Shown piece by piece: positions 37,263 through 48,179 of a DNA stretch of 64,000 nt. The stretch covers positions 62,001-126,000 of the forward strand of contig NZ_JACJQJ010000012.1 in the NCBI RefSeq assembly GCF_014696615.1, written 5' to 3'. Numbering within the stretch: the first letter of the stretch is position 1; each line of letters opens with the position of its first letter. A program made the translations under genes and the position numbers. The notes beneath the pieces were generated by a model that was not told the DNA's origin, searched no databases, and saw only the letters and a program-made list of their open reading frames with translations. The stretch comes from Nostoc linckia FACHB-104 (lineage in GTDB: Bacteria > Cyanobacteriota > Cyanobacteriia > Cyanobacteriales > Nostocaceae).

Positions 37263-37697
37263 ATGCCAAGTTATACCGTAATCTGGCTCTTAGCAGGAGC
37301 AGTTTTATGTTTAATGGAACTGTTCTTGCCGTCTGCTTTTGTCGCTTTCATGATGGGAATTAGCGCTTTTATTGTGGCGCTACTGTCTCAATTCATCCTG
37401 CGAACTGTATGGCTGCAAGTTATAGCCTGGCTGTTGCTGTCCACATTGCTAGTTGTGGGTTCTCGCAGGTTTTTACAACCACGACGACGTAAATCAAACA
37501 TCCAAGATGCAATTACAGCTGAAACTCTAACAGAAATTCCGCCTGGGAAAACAGGCCGGGTTCTATACGAAGGAAATTCTTGGCAAGCAAGATGTGACGA
37601 TGACAAACTCAGCGTTGCATCTCATCAAAGAGTTTATATTGTCCGCAGAGAAGGCACCACCTTGATTGTGATGCCGGAACATTTGTTGCATTCTTAG
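37263..37697 (+). CDS. NfeD-like membrane protein
   Basis: The product has 144 residues. Membrane segments at about 5-45 and 50-70 are followed by a soluble OB-fold-like domain (ETLTEIPPGKTGRVLYEG...VYIVRREGTTLIV). NfeD-type proteins are regularly encoded next to a stomatin/SPFH protein and are thought to act with it in membrane quality control or microdomain organisation. That partner follows here after 131 bp of heptamer-repeat spacer. This is the short form without the ClpP-like protease domain. Confidence 0.88.
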   Translation: MPSYTVIWLLAGAVLCLMELFLPSAFVAFMMGISAFIVALLSQFILRTVWLQVIAWLLLSTLLVVGSRRFLQPRRRKSNIQDAITAETLTEIPPGKTGRVLYEGNSWQARCDDDKLSVASHQRVYIVRREGTTLIVMPEHLLHS

Positions 37698-37828
37698 TTG
37701 AGGCATGGGGCATTGGGCATGGGGCATTGGGTAATTGGTAATGGGAATTTCTCCCCTGCTCCCTCTGCGTCCTCTGCTCCCTCTGCTCTCTCATCCCCAA
37801 TCCCTACAGAAAAATTAGGAGAATTATT

Positions 37829-38803
37829 ATGGAACAGTTCTTGTTACTGATATTTTTGGCACTTGGAGGTTCTGCTTTAGCAGGTTCAGTCAAAGTTATT
37901 AATCAAGGTGATGAAGCCTTAGTGGAAAAATTGGGTAGCTACAACAAAAAGCTAGGGCCTGGGCTAAACTTTGTTACTCCTTTCCTCGATAAGATTGTCT
38001 ACAAGCAAACTATCCGCGAAAAAGTCTTAGATATTCCGCCACAACAGTGTATTACCCGTGACAACGTTTCCATCACAGTTGATGCTGTAGTTTACTGGCG
38101 CATCATGGATATGGAAAGGGCTTATTACAAAGTAGAAAATCTCCAGTCGGCGATGGTGAATTTGGTTCTCACTCAAATTCGTTCAGAGATGGGACAACTA
38201 GAGTTAGATGAAACCTTTACCGCCCGTTCTCAGATTAATGAACTTCTCTTGCGGGATTTAGATATTGCTACAGATCCTTGGGGTGTGAAAGTCACGCGGG
38301 TAGAACTGCGAGATATTATCCCCTCTAAAGCGGTGCAAGAATCGATGGAATTACAGATGTCAGCCGAACGACGCAAACGGGCATCGATTTTAACATCGGA
38401 AGGCGATCGCGAATCTGCTGTTAATAGCGCTAGAGGTAAAGCCGATGCCCAACTTTTAGACGCAGAAGCCCGTCAAAAAGCTGTAATTTTACAAGCAGAA
38501 GCCGAACAAAAAGCGATCGTTCTCAGGGCGCAAGCGGAACGTCAACAACAAGTCCTCAAAGCCCAAGCTATTGCTGAGTCGGCAGAGATTATCGCTCAAA
38601 AAATCAAAAACAACCCCGACGTGCAAAAATCTTTGGAAGTTTTATTTGCTTTGGGTTATCTCGACATGGGGGCAACAATTGGTAAAAGTGATAGCAGCAA
38701 GGTCATGTTTATCGACCCACGCAGTATTCCCGCTACCTTAGAGGGTATAAAGTCCATTATTGGTGATGGGCAAGAGATATCGGGGATGAATCATCGGGGA
38801 TGA
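37829..38803 (+). CDS. SPFH/Band 7 stomatin-like membrane protein
   Basis: The product has 324 residues. An N-terminal hydrophobic anchor ([15 protein letters not shown]) is followed by an SPFH domain ([47 protein letters not shown]) and a long Ala/Glu/Gln-rich coiled coil (about 190-265). AGGAG before the ATG supports the start. Such proteins form large ring or cage assemblies on membranes and often regulate proteases such as FtsH. Pairing with the NfeD-like gene just upstream is the usual arrangement. Confidence 0.93.
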   Translation: MEQFLLLIFLALGGSALAGSVKVINQGDEALVEKLGSYNKKLGPGLNFVTPFLDKIVYKQTIREKVLDIPPQQCITRDNVSITVDAVVYWRIMDMERAYYKVENLQSAMVNLVLTQIRSEMGQLELDETFTARSQINELLLRDLDIATDPWGVKVTRVELRDIIPSKAVQESMELQMSAERRKRASILTSEGDRESAVNSARGKADAQLLDAEARQKAVILQAEAEQKAIVLRAQAERQQQVLKAQAIAESAEIIAQKIKNNPDVQKSLEVLFALGYLDMGATIGKSDSSKVMFIDPRSIPATLEGIKSIIGDGQEISGMNHRG

Positions 38804-38877
38804 GGCAAGGGAGCAGGGAGCAGGGAGCAGGGGATACCCAATGCAATGCCCCATGCCCCATGCCCCATTGCCAAATT

Positions 38878-40872
38878 TCAAATTCCCCAAATGAGGCTAA
38901 AACCAAAATTTGTACCGTCGGGTTCTGCGTTTAAAGTGCCTAACCCACTTTGCCCAATGGTGTTAGTGGCAAAAATATCTAATCCGAAGCGTGAACTGGG
39001 TAAGAAGCGCAAGCCTGTAGCCCAAGTGCTTCTTTTGCCATCTAAAACAGGGGTAAATTCTCCAATCAATTGCAGCCAATCTGCGATCGCCTGGTTAATT
39101 CCTATTCCTACCCCTATACGCCTATTCGATCCAAAAAATGCTCCCTTGGGATTAATGGAAATGGTAGTTTGGGAATTGAGTTGATAGCTGATAGGTAACT
39201 CTACGTATAAAGTTCCGTTGAGACCACCTGATTGTAATTGTGTCTCACTGATCCCTGCAAGTTTAGCGCTGAGGGTAACACCATCTCCTCTTGCTTGATC
39301 GAAAAACTTGAGTTTCATTGCACCACCGATTTTGATTCCTGTCCCAGATATGTCTTGTTCAGAAAAGCGATCGCTTGAGGCGAATTGATCAACACTCAGT
39401 TCTAACTGTGAATCATCTGTTAAGCCGTAAGCGAGGGCAAAACTAGAACCACCATGTGTACCTAATCCACCTCTAAATCGGAAATTTCCCGTTGGTAGGG
39501 TATTAGGGGTTGAAAGTGTCAACCCATCAAATAGTAATGTGCGTTGCCTACGACCGGCGAAGCCATCGCGGTAGTAAAGTGTGGTGGGAGGAGTATTACT
39601 AAAATTCGCTGCATACCCTTGCCCAAAATCAATAGCGTGCTTGAAGCGAACGCCCAACAAGAAATCATCGCCATCAGGAATAAAGCTCAACAAGCCTGTG
39701 GTTGGTGTTGCACCATAACTGTTGGTAGCATAAACTTCTGCCCCCATTTTCGGATTAAGCGCATAATCTATACCGACAGTCCACACTAATTTTCTAGCGA
39801 TAGAGCGGTCTTTGGCAATAAAGGTATTACCTCCTGGCCCCAAAGGAGTTTGTATATTTGCAAACAAGTTAACTCTTCTGGAAGTTTGCCAACTAAACCC
39901 TGTCCCAATATTGAAAAAAGTCCCAAAAAAATCTCCATCCGCAACTTTTTCTGGAAAGAAAACAACTCCTGGAGTGAAATGTAGTTGCAGATTTGGAGAT
40001 GCTTTGTAAGTAATTGGCAATTGCAAAGCGCCAACAGGCGTTACTACAACAAATTGTTTGTTTGGACTATTGTTAAAAACACCAGCATTCGCAGATATAT
40101 TTAATAGCTGAAACGTGCCTGCAACACCAACAGCCCAACGATTTTGGTTGATAATTTGATATTTTAACTTAGTGCCATAACTGACGGTAGTAAAGTAAGT
40201 ACATTCGCTTCTAACTGGGCATTTTAAATAATCATCAAAAATATCGCCTGTAAAACCTATCTGGAAGTTGTCTGTAATTCCCCAGTCAATTGCCAACTGA
40301 TAAGTTTGCAAACCTGTGCCCGAAACAGAATTATCTGTTGGCAGAACTTGCAGAAAACCACCTTCTAACTGAACTGCACCCTGTCTTAGTTGATTTGCAG
40401 TTTCCAAGTTATGCAATTGAGTAGGCGGTGATTGTAATGGGGAAAGCTGCACCTTTGGCTGCACATCCTGAGTTGAATCACTACTGGTAAGCCACAAAAA
40501 ATTTGCGTCATCCCCAGCTTGAGAAGAAGAAAGGCAGAGCCCCGCAGGGAAAATATTGCTGTAACTTTCCCCCTCTGCTCCCCTGCTCCCTCTGCTCCCC
40601 CTACCTATCTCTAACTGACAATCTTGGGTTAGTTGAGTGTTAGTAGGCGATCGCTGTTTTTGTAATTTCTCTAGTGCAATATCTGGAAAAGCAATTAGCG
40701 GTACTTGTCCTTGCAAATCCTTGGCTTCAGTACTGAAAAGCGATCGCGCTTGCGGAACTTCTTCTGTGATCGCTTCTAGAGGATAACTAGAGGTTCCCCC
40801 CTCAGATGCATAACTGAGATTTGGATCAGCCAGAAACAGCAAACCACAGGAAAGGATTTTGATTTTATGCAT
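38878..40872 (-). CDS. Outer-membrane-type beta-rich hypothetical protein
   Basis: The product has 664 residues. A signal peptide (KILSCGLLFLADPNLSYA) opens it, followed by a low-complexity region. From about residue 165 there are alternating aromatic/polar beta strands with short turns (LAIDWGITDNFQIGFTGD, VGVAGTFQL), and a terminal LIWGI. The pattern suggests an outer membrane barrel of about 500 residues. Residues about 87-108 (around IGRGSRGSRGAEGES) are encoded by a GGAGCAGAGG-type repeat inserted in frame. No family assigned; function unknown. It is convergent with the stomatin gene. Confidence 0.7.
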   Translation of the reverse strand: MHKIKILSCGLLFLADPNLSYASEGGTSSYPLEAITEEVPQARSLFSTEAKDLQGQVPLIAFPDIALEKLQKQRSPTNTQLTQDCQLEIGRGSRGSRGAEGESYSNIFPAGLCLSSSQAGDDANFLWLTSSDSTQDVQPKVQLSPLQSPPTQLHNLETANQLRQGAVQLEGGFLQVLPTDNSVSGTGLQTYQLAIDWGITDNFQIGFTGDIFDDYLKCPVRSECTYFTTVSYGTKLKYQIINQNRWAVGVAGTFQLLNISANAGVFNNSPNKQFVVVTPVGALQLPITYKASPNLQLHFTPGVVFFPEKVADGDFFGTFFNIGTGFSWQTSRRVNLFANIQTPLGPGGNTFIAKDRSIARKLVWTVGIDYALNPKMGAEVYATNSYGATPTTGLLSFIPDGDDFLLGVRFKHAIDFGQGYAANFSNTPPTTLYYRDGFAGRRQRTLLFDGLTLSTPNTLPTGNFRFRGGLGTHGGSSFALAYGLTDDSQLELSVDQFASSDRFSEQDISGTGIKIGGAMKLKFFDQARGDGVTLSAKLAGISETQLQSGGLNGTLYVELPISYQLNSQTTISINPKGAFFGSNRRIGVGIGINQAIADWLQLIGEFTPVLDGKRSTWATGLRFLPSSRFGLDIFATNTIGQSGLGTLNAEPDGTNFGFSLIWGI

Positions 40873-41227
40873 ATTTTTTCTGGGGCGATCGCTCTAATTC
40901 CAGATACGAAACAGTATAAAAAAAATTCCATTTCCTTGAGAGCGACATGAAAATCACTGCCAGAGAGGTTTCCCGTTCTCAGTGTATTACTAAATGCCCA
41001 GCAAATATCCTATTTCTATAAGATGAGGGGGATGAGGCAAGGGAGCAGGGAGCAGGTGAGCTAGCGCGGTCTTCTCCCAAGGGGAGAGGCTAGCGCCAAG
41101 GGGGTTTCCCCCATGAGCGACTGGCGAATCCGTTCGACGAAGTCGTTCCCGAAGGGTAGGAGAGCAGGGGAGAATTAATTAATGGCAAACCCCAATCACC
41201 CAACACCAATTACCAATTACCCATTCC
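40873..41227. other. Intergenic region dominated by repeats
   Basis: The 355-bp gap has a GGGAGCA repeat (about 41037-41058), a GC-rich palindromic repeat (41062-41165, with CTAGCGC and CGAATCCGTTCG) and ATTACC-type repeats next to the stop codon of the Fur-family gene. The first 100 bp probably carry the promoter of the minus-strand outer membrane gene. Confidence 0.5.
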
Positions 41228-41632
41228 CTACTCACTCACCTCAGCCGCTTGATTACTTTGGCATTGGGTACACAGACCAAAAAACTCAAGCGTGTGGTAA
41301 AAAATTTTAAACTTATGCTTTTCTTGTAACTTCTCTTCCAAATCATGCACTGGACATTGATTAATTGGAATAGAGACACCGCATTGCAAACAAGTAAGAT
41401 GATGTTTATCTTGTTGCGCTAGGCTATATAGGGCTTCACCATTTGCCAGAGTCCTGATTTGTACCAGACCTTCCATTTTTAAGGCTTCTAAAGAGCGGTA
41501 AACAGTTGCTAATCCCATACTCTGATTACGATTACGTAATTCTACGTAAATATCCTGCGCGGAAATACCTTGTTTAATGTTTTTCAACAGGTTCAAAATT
41601 TTATCCTGACTGCGGGTGCGTATGGCTCTCAT
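41228..41632 (-). CDS. Fur-family metal-responsive transcriptional regulator
   Basis: The product has 134 residues from the ATG at 41632; a TTG two codons upstream is an alternative start. The N-terminal winged helix includes GISAQDIYVELRNRN and the recognition helix GLATVYRSLEALK. The dimerisation domain has His-rich HHLTC, CLQCG and CTQC, which match the structural zinc site, and FYHTLEFFGLC, a segment with possible sensory ligands. The C-terminal H...GLCxxC pattern recalls Zur, but I cannot separate Zur from PerR or Fur by eye. It stands alone and could autoregulate; the 145-bp gap to purS includes its promoter. Confidence 0.88.
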   Translation of the reverse strand: MRAIRTRSQDKILNLLKNIKQGISAQDIYVELRNRNQSMGLATVYRSLEALKMEGLVQIRTLANGEALYSLAQQDKHHLTCLQCGVSIPINQCPVHDLEEKLQEKHKFKIFYHTLEFFGLCTQCQSNQAAEVSE

Positions 41633-41777
41633 AGACAATTATTTGAATTTGCCGCTGTGGTTGAAGCCTTCATACTGGCTAACTGATAAATTAACTGTAG
41701 TCGCTTCCTAATCTTATTTTCACTCAGTTGGAACAGAAAGTTATAGTATAGCGATCGCAGCATTCAGCGTTAAGCCC

Positions 41778-42056
41778 GTGCAAAGGAAGTATTTAGCTAA
41801 AATTTTCGTGACACTTCGTCCTTCGGTTTTAGACCCAGCTGGTGTGGCTGTACAATCTGGCCTCAAACAAATGGGATACGACAACGTAGAACAGGTGCGG
41901 ATTGGTAAGTACATTGAATTGACCATCACCTCAACCCAAGAGGCTAAAGCCCGCCAAGACCTCAATAACATCTGTGACCAAATGCTAGCAAATCCAGTAA
42001 TTGAAAATTATCGCTTTGAATTAATCGAAGTCGAAACGCAGACAGGAGTGTTTTAG
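41778..42056 (+). CDS. purS: Phosphoribosylformylglycinamidine synthase subunit PurS
   Basis: The product has 92 residues. PurS joins PurQ and PurL in the ATP- and glutamine-dependent amidation of FGAR to FGAM in purine synthesis. Matching features are the beta-alpha-beta pattern with VTLRPSVLDPAGVAVQSGLKQMG and RIGKYIEL. The start is GTG at 41778, preceded by no strong Shine-Dalgarno sequence. The gene is followed by purQ after a 260-bp repeat-filled gap; purL is not nearby. Confidence 0.93.
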   Translation: MQRKYLAKIFVTLRPSVLDPAGVAVQSGLKQMGYDNVEQVRIGKYIELTITSTQEAKARQDLNNICDQMLANPVIENYRFELIEVETQTGVF

Positions 42057-42316
42057 CAATTGGGGTTTGGGGATTGGTGTTTGGTGTTTGGGACAGGAAA
42101 TGACAAATGCCAAATACCAAATGACAAATGACAAATGACAAAGCGCAAAGTCGAGCCAGTCGTTTGGGCGGTGAGTGCAGCCACACGTGCGGCTATGCCG
42201 CCGAGTGGACTGCCGAACCCGAAGGGGTCTCCCGACTTGAACGAACTGGCGTTGAGCGGAGGAAAGCTCGGCTCAGAACTTTGTCAGAATAACAAATGAC
42301 AAATAACAAATAACAA
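42057..42316. repeat. Repeat-filled spacer between purS and purQ
   Basis: The spacer begins with GGGGATT-type and CAAATGA-type heptamers (about 42060-42140), followed by a GC-rich palindromic repeat (about 42150-42285) containing GTGCAGCCACACGTGCGGC. It then returns to AACAAATAACAAATGA units that run into the purQ start codon. It separates two genes whose products work in one complex. Confidence 0.7.
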
Positions 42317-42994
42317 ATGACAAAATTTGGTGTTGTTGTTTTTCCGGGTTCTAATTGCGATCGCGATGTTGCTTATGTCACCAGAGACTTGCTCAAGCAA
42401 CCGACTCGCATGATTTGGCATCAAGAGACGGATATTGCTGATTTAGATGTGATTGTCATCCCTGGTGGCTTTAGTTACGGGGATTATTTGCGTTGTGGTG
42501 CGATCGCCCGTTTTTCACCTGTGATGCAGCAGGTTGTTGAACACGCCCAAAAGGGTAAATATGTCTTAGGTATTTGCAATGGGTTTCAAGTATTAACTGA
42601 AGCAGGATTGCTGCCAGGAATATTAACCAGAAATCAAGATTTGCACTTTATTTGCGATCGCCTCCCTCTCACTGTTGAGCGTACCAATTTGCCTTGGACG
42701 CAGGGTTACACAACTGATGAAATTATCACTGTGCCTGTTGCCCACGGAGAGGGCCGATTCTATGCTGATGCAGCTACTCTCCAAGAATTGGAAGATAACG
42801 GGCAAGTTGTTTTCCGCTACGTAGGTGAGAACCCCAACGGTTCATTGAATAACATTGCTGGGATTTGTAATCGCCAAGGCAACGTTTTAGGGATGATGCC
42901 ACACCCTGAACGCGCCTCTGACCCCGTATTGGGTGGTAATGATGGTTTACGGATGTTTCAAGGTTTACTAGATAAAGTAGCTGCGATCGCCTAA
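42317..42994 (+). CDS. purQ: Phosphoribosylformylglycinamidine synthase subunit PurQ (glutaminase)
   Basis: The product has 225 residues. It is a class I glutamine amidotransferase that supplies ammonia to PurL. The nucleophile Cys is in GICNGFQVL, the His/Glu pair in MMPHPERA, and [12 protein letters not shown] and [12 protein letters not shown] are family hallmarks. Together with PurS upstream it completes the small subunits of FGAM synthase. A hairpin lies after it (43075-43097). Confidence 0.96.
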   Translation: MTKFGVVVFPGSNCDRDVAYVTRDLLKQPTRMIWHQETDIADLDVIVIPGGFSYGDYLRCGAIARFSPVMQQVVEHAQKGKYVLGICNGFQVLTEAGLLPGILTRNQDLHFICDRLPLTVERTNLPWTQGYTTDEIITVPVAHGEGRFYADAATLQELEDNGQVVFRYVGENPNGSLNNIAGICNRQGNVLGMMPHPERASDPVLGGNDGLRMFQGLLDKVAAIA

Positions 42995-43355
42995 ATTCAG
43001 AAGGGTCATCACAATATTTGTGCCCTCAAAATCATCTCTACCCAACAAAATTACAATCTGCTACTAAATCTTGTGGGGCGGGCATCTTGTCTGCCCCATT
43101 ATGCAGTTTGTCTGCATTAAAGTTTATTATTAAGTATGGTTTTAATTATCTTTTAAGTTGAACATATTTAAAATTATATATTAGGACTCATATTTGGCAT
43201 CAGTGCCCAAGCTGAGATTTTTTCAGAAATAAAATCGGATTACTATATAACCCTATTAATTCTGGAATTAGAATTAATAAAAATACTATTTACTCCTTTA
43301 TCTTACTCAGCACTCAGTACTTAGATTATCCCAGGTCGCATAATTAATATTGAAG
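42995..43355. other. Intergenic region after purQ
   Basis: The 361-bp gap holds a GC-rich hairpin at 43075-43097 (GGGGC...GCCCC around a GGCATCTTGTCT centre), which may terminate purQ transcription, then AT-rich sequence without an ORF, ending in a CAGCACTCAGTAC repeat before the next gene. Confidence 0.55.
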
Positions 43356-43727
43356 ATGATTGATCCCTACAACTTTGAAGATGAAAACTTTGATTATGAT
43401 CCAGATGATTTATTTCCCCAAAAATGCATTAGCCAAATAACAGAGGGCGAAAAGCTACAGCGTTTTAAACGTTTTTTTGACAGTAGTAGCCGGGCTATTT
43501 TACAAGATTGTCTGTTTCGCATTATCAATCATGAAGATGGTACTGGCACTTTGCAGATTCTTTGCCTCAATGAAGTTGTGCAGCAACGCCTCAGCAAGAA
43601 AAAACGCAAAATTACCAATAATATCAACACTTGCTGGAACCATATTAAATGGTTTGCGTTATGTGTTGATCATAATGGTGAAATAGATTGTCAAACTTTT
43701 GACCTAAATGGCGATTTAGTCAGATGA
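43356..43727 (+). CDS. Hypothetical acidic small protein
   Basis: The product has 123 residues from the ATG at 43356; a TTG at 43350 is the only earlier start. The first 25 residues are very acidic (PYNFEDENFDYDPDDLF). The rest mixes a basic helix (QRLSKKKRKITN) with beta-like segments and ends in IDCQTFDLNGDLVR. I recognise no family. It is 72 bp upstream of a TIGR02450-like gene on the same strand. Confidence 0.6.
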   Translation: MIDPYNFEDENFDYDPDDLFPQKCISQITEGEKLQRFKRFFDSSSRAILQDCLFRIINHEDGTGTLQILCLNEVVQQRLSKKKRKITNNINTCWNHIKWFALCVDHNGEIDCQTFDLNGDLVR

Positions 43728-43799
43728 AGGCTCAAGGCTCAAGGCTGAAGTGTGAAGTATAAATTTAACAACCCAAAAACAACAAACAATAAATAAAAA

Positions 43800-44054
43800 A
43801 TGCCTAAAAAACAGAAATTTCCTTACCTTTTGGGTTCAAAGTGGACAGCCCAACAAAAAGTAGATGGTTGGCGACATTTCCAAGTTGTTAACCGCAAAAA
43901 TCAAGGGAAATGGGTTTATGCAGAATTGGTTTCAGCTTGTGACCCAAATGTCCGTTTTTGGATGAATGCCAAATTATTACAAGATAACTCTCAGTGGCAA
44001 CCTGGCTGGCAACCTTTAAAAGAAATCAACCAAATTGAAAGCGAGGTGTCTTGA
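43800..44054 (+). CDS. Small Trp-rich protein of TIGR02450 type
   Basis: The product has 84 residues. The pattern LGSKWTA...WRHFQVV, WVYAELVSACD and WQPGWQPL matches the TIGR02450 family of small tryptophan-rich proteins found in cyanobacteria and some proteobacteria, whose function is not established. The protein has seven Trp residues and no signal or membrane segment. It follows the acidic small protein by 72 bp, so the two may be co-transcribed. Confidence 0.8.
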   Translation: MPKKQKFPYLLGSKWTAQQKVDGWRHFQVVNRKNQGKWVYAELVSACDPNVRFWMNAKLLQDNSQWQPGWQPLKEINQIESEVS

Positions 44055-44218
44055 ATAGGGGTTTGGTAATGGGTAATGGGTAATGGGTAATGGGTAATAA
44101 GTAATGGGTAATGAAAATTTCTTCCTCTATTACCTAATCCCCAATCTCCATTACCCCTTATCCCCAGAGAGGGCCCCGAGTTCCCCAATCCCCAATCCCT
44201 TGATAATTTAAAAATTTC

Positions 44219-44370
44219 AGGACTTACGCAACTGGTACAGTGATCCTCTGGCATAAGAGTCAAGGGTCAAGGGTCAAGGGTCAAGGGTCAAAAATTTAGG
44301 TTTTTTGGACTTTTGACATTTGACCCTGGACAAACCTCAACGAAAAAATATGACACTTGCGTAAATCCTA
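44219..44370. mobile_element. MITE-like inverted-repeat element, copy 2
   Basis: The left end AGGACTTACGCAA and the complement of the right end (AGGATTTACGCAA) differ by one base. The interior has five CAAGGGT heptamers and the same AAAAAATATGACACTTG string as the copy at 16970-17100. It is about 152 bp long and non-coding. Confidence 0.72.
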
Positions 44371-44518
44371 AATTTAATAATTTGTTGCATATTAAAAATC
44401 ACTTGCATCAACAATGACTGTGACCAAATTTAATGAAGTGAAAGGTTGCAGCTATAAAAGCAAGATTTTCTTGAATATCTCAGAATTTCAGCCTCAAGTT
44501 GCCCTTTGGGTTCCCTGA

Positions 44519-44598
44519 CCCCACAAGCTAACCCACAGTTAGGAAGCTAATTTCTGGATTTTAGCCAGCAGCTTCTAGCTTGTGGGCGTTTTTATTGA
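44519..44598 (+). terminator. Long hairpin followed by T-run upstream of chlL
   Basis: CCCACAAGCTA at 44520 pairs with TAGCTTGTGGG ending at 44586, with weaker inner pairing (GGAAGCT/AGCTTC). The 3' arm is followed by CGTTTTT. On the plus strand this resembles the end of a small RNA or an attenuator about 330 bp before the leader ORF of chlL. Confidence 0.6.
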
Positions 44599-44926
44599 GG
44601 TATGGAGAGTTGTTTGGTATTCCATCCTTCCAAGGCTGAATCTCTGTATTCCCCAGTGACATTAAGTATTTATGCCTCTCATCCACTGACAATAGCATAA
44701 ACAAAATCAATGGAAACCATAGATATTAGTTGATTTGTAACTTTTGTCTTTTGTTACTAATTTTATAAAATTTGTGTATAAATAATTTATTTAAAGAAAA
44801 AAGCTATTTTTTTGAAGATTTTAGGGGAATTTATATATAAAAATAGCTCTAAATAATTTTAAATATCTATATAGCTTCTATTTTCATATTTCAAGCCCCT
44901 TTATTTTCCTTGTAGTTTGGACAATA

Positions 44927-45028
44927 ATGACAGCACAAGACCTTACGCATCGCCATATCAGGCTAGGTGAAGGCAAATGTTTCAGCCAAGAGTTTGAAAA
45001 TAAACTATTAAGAGGCAAACAAAAGTGA
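44927..45028 (+). CDS. 33-codon leader ORF overlapping chlL start
   Basis: An ATG at 44927 opens a 33-residue frame ([10 protein letters not shown]...LLRGKQK) whose TGA overlaps the GTG start of chlL (AAGTGAAA). This GTGA overlap is typical of translational coupling. The peptide is basic, with one Cys and no recognised motif. Whether it is made is unknown; it could be a regulatory leader or a chance ORF. Confidence 0.45.
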   Translation: MTAQDLTHRHIRLGEGKCFSQEFENKLLRGKQK

Positions 45029-45891
45029 AACTAGCAGTTTATGGAAAAGGTGGAATCGGCAAATCCACAACTAGCTGTAACATCTCAGTCGCCCTAGCAA
45101 AACGCGGCAAGAAAGTGCTGCAAATTGGCTGCGACCCTAAACACGATAGTACTTTTACGCTCACCGGATTTTTGATTCCGACTATTATTGATACTCTGCA
45201 AGAAAAAGACTATCACTACGAAGATGTTTGGCCGGAAGATGTAATTTACAAAGGCTACGGTGGTGTTGATTGCGTGGAAGCAGGTGGCCCACCAGCAGGA
45301 GCCGGATGTGGTGGATATGTGGTCGGTGAGACAGTGAAATTACTGAAAGAACTCAACGCTTTTGATGAGTATGACGTAATTTTATTTGATGTCCTTGGTG
45401 ACGTTGTGTGCGGCGGTTTTGCAGCGCCACTCAACTATGCTGATTACTGTATGATTGTGACTGACAACGGCTTTGATGCTTTGTTCGCCGCCAATCGGAT
45501 TGCTGCTTCCGTAAGAGAGAAAGCCAGAACTCACCCACTGCGTTTAGCTGGTTTAATTGGGAATCGCACTTCCAAGCGCGATTTGATTGAAAAATATGTA
45601 GAAGCAGTACCAATGCCAGTTTTGGAAGTTCTACCTTTAATAGAAGATATTCGAGTTTCTCGTGTTAAAGGTAAAACTTTGTTTGAAATGGCAGAATCCG
45701 ACCCTTCTTTGAACTACGTTTGCGACTACTATCTCAACATTGCCGACCAAATTCTCGCACGTCCAGAAGGGGTGGTACCAAATGATGCCCAAGACCGTGA
45801 ATTGTTCTCTTTATTATCCGATTTTTATCTAAATCCGAATAAACCCCAGGTGCGTAATCCGGAAGAGGAATTAGACTTGATGATTGTATAA
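45025..45891 (+). CDS. chlL: Light-independent protochlorophyllide reductase ATP-binding iron-sulfur protein ChlL
   Basis: The 288-residue product is the NifH-like reductase of dark-operative protochlorophyllide reductase. It hydrolyses ATP and passes electrons to the ChlN-ChlB complex, so chlorophyll can be made without light. The P-loop is GKGGIGKST (residues 7-15). The iron-sulfur ligands are the Cys in GAGCGGY and in VVCGGFAAP. The start is GTG, giving [10 protein letters not shown], the normal family N-terminus. A DUF5331-like gene and chlN follow on the same strand; chlB is not in the window. Confidence 0.97.
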   Translation: MKLAVYGKGGIGKSTTSCNISVALAKRGKKVLQIGCDPKHDSTFTLTGFLIPTIIDTLQEKDYHYEDVWPEDVIYKGYGGVDCVEAGGPPAGAGCGGYVVGETVKLLKELNAFDEYDVILFDVLGDVVCGGFAAPLNYADYCMIVTDNGFDALFAANRIAASVREKARTHPLRLAGLIGNRTSKRDLIEKYVEAVPMPVLEVLPLIEDIRVSRVKGKTLFEMAESDPSLNYVCDYYLNIADQILARPEGVVPNDAQDRELFSLLSDFYLNPNKPQVRNPEEELDLMIV

Positions 45892-45922
45892 ATCATCAAA
45901 ATTCCAGGATGGGGAAAATAGT

Positions 45923-46621
45923 ATGGCTTTTTTTCATAGCTTTACAGACTCATTAAAGCAAAAATGGTTGGAGTTTTTCCAGGCTAATCGTGACTGGATT
46001 ACTCTACATATGGAAGTGGAATCAGTGTACACCCCCGATGGAGGGAAGCGACCACCTTCTTACCTCATCCTGGGAGTTGCCAACGCGTTAGAGCCAAAAC
46101 TAGCGCAGTTAATGCTACCCTTCTCCAAACTTAATCCTGACGCTGACACTCTAATTGAAGTACTGGATTTGCATTTTGACCCAGACATGGCTCTTGGTAA
46201 CCGTGTAAATCCCAGGGATTTAGATAATTATCACTATCAAGCCGCTGCTGTCGCTGAAGAAAGCGCCCATCATCAGACAGAGAATCATTCTCAAAGCAAT
46301 GGGTTTGCTAATGTAGCAGTTGCTCAAGAATTTACGATTGTGAGTGGGCTAAACGCCAATAACTCACAACAAGCTGCTGATGAAGATGAGTTTGGTGATA
46401 TTTCCTTCGAGACAACATCATCAGAAATCAAGCTGGATGACCAAATACTGCAAGATTTAGAGTCACCAGATGAGAACGCCTTCAGTGACGTTTTATCAGA
46501 TGTTTGGGGTGACGAAACATCGCTACAGAAGGGTGATGCAAGTAATGACTTTTTAGGGGAAGAACTGCCAGCTGGCGTTTTCGATGATTCAGAAATTGCC
46601 CGTCTCTTCCCCAACGCTTAA
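45923..46621 (+). CDS. DUF5331-like protein between chlL and chlN
   Basis: The product has 232 residues from the ATG at 45923. The N-terminal 100 residues (FFHSFTDSLKQKWLEFFQANRDWI, then SYLILGVANALEPKL) form a compact conserved-looking domain. I associate this domain, from memory of cyanobacterial chl loci, with DUF5331. The C-terminal half is acidic and Ser-rich, likely disordered, and ends in a short motif (DDSEIARLFPNA). It lies 31 bp after chlL and 154 bp before chlN, so it is part of the chl transcript. A role in assembly or regulation of the reductase is inference from position. Confidence 0.75.
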   Translation: MAFFHSFTDSLKQKWLEFFQANRDWITLHMEVESVYTPDGGKRPPSYLILGVANALEPKLAQLMLPFSKLNPDADTLIEVLDLHFDPDMALGNRVNPRDLDNYHYQAAAVAEESAHHQTENHSQSNGFANVAVAQEFTIVSGLNANNSQQAADEDEFGDISFETTSSEIKLDDQILQDLESPDENAFSDVLSDVWGDETSLQKGDASNDFLGEELPAGVFDDSEIARLFPNA

Positions 46622-46751
46622 TTTTTTAGCGTTCCTGTTGAATTTAGGGTCTGCTGGCTGGTGCTATGTACCACATATCACAGGAATTTGGGGGAAGAAT
46701 GGTTCTTTCCCCACATACCTGCCCTATGTTCACCTGCCTTGTTCGCTTTAA

Positions 46752-48179
<1,428 letters not shown>

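Larger units (their letters stand above)
44055..44926. other. Long leader region upstream of the chl genes
   Basis: This 872-bp gap carries a GGGTAAT heptamer array (about 44067-44118), the second MITE-like copy (44219-44370), a long hairpin (44519-44598) and an AT-rich stretch (44750-44900) that probably holds the promoter for the chlL operon. I could not pick out one promoter. Confidence 0.55.
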
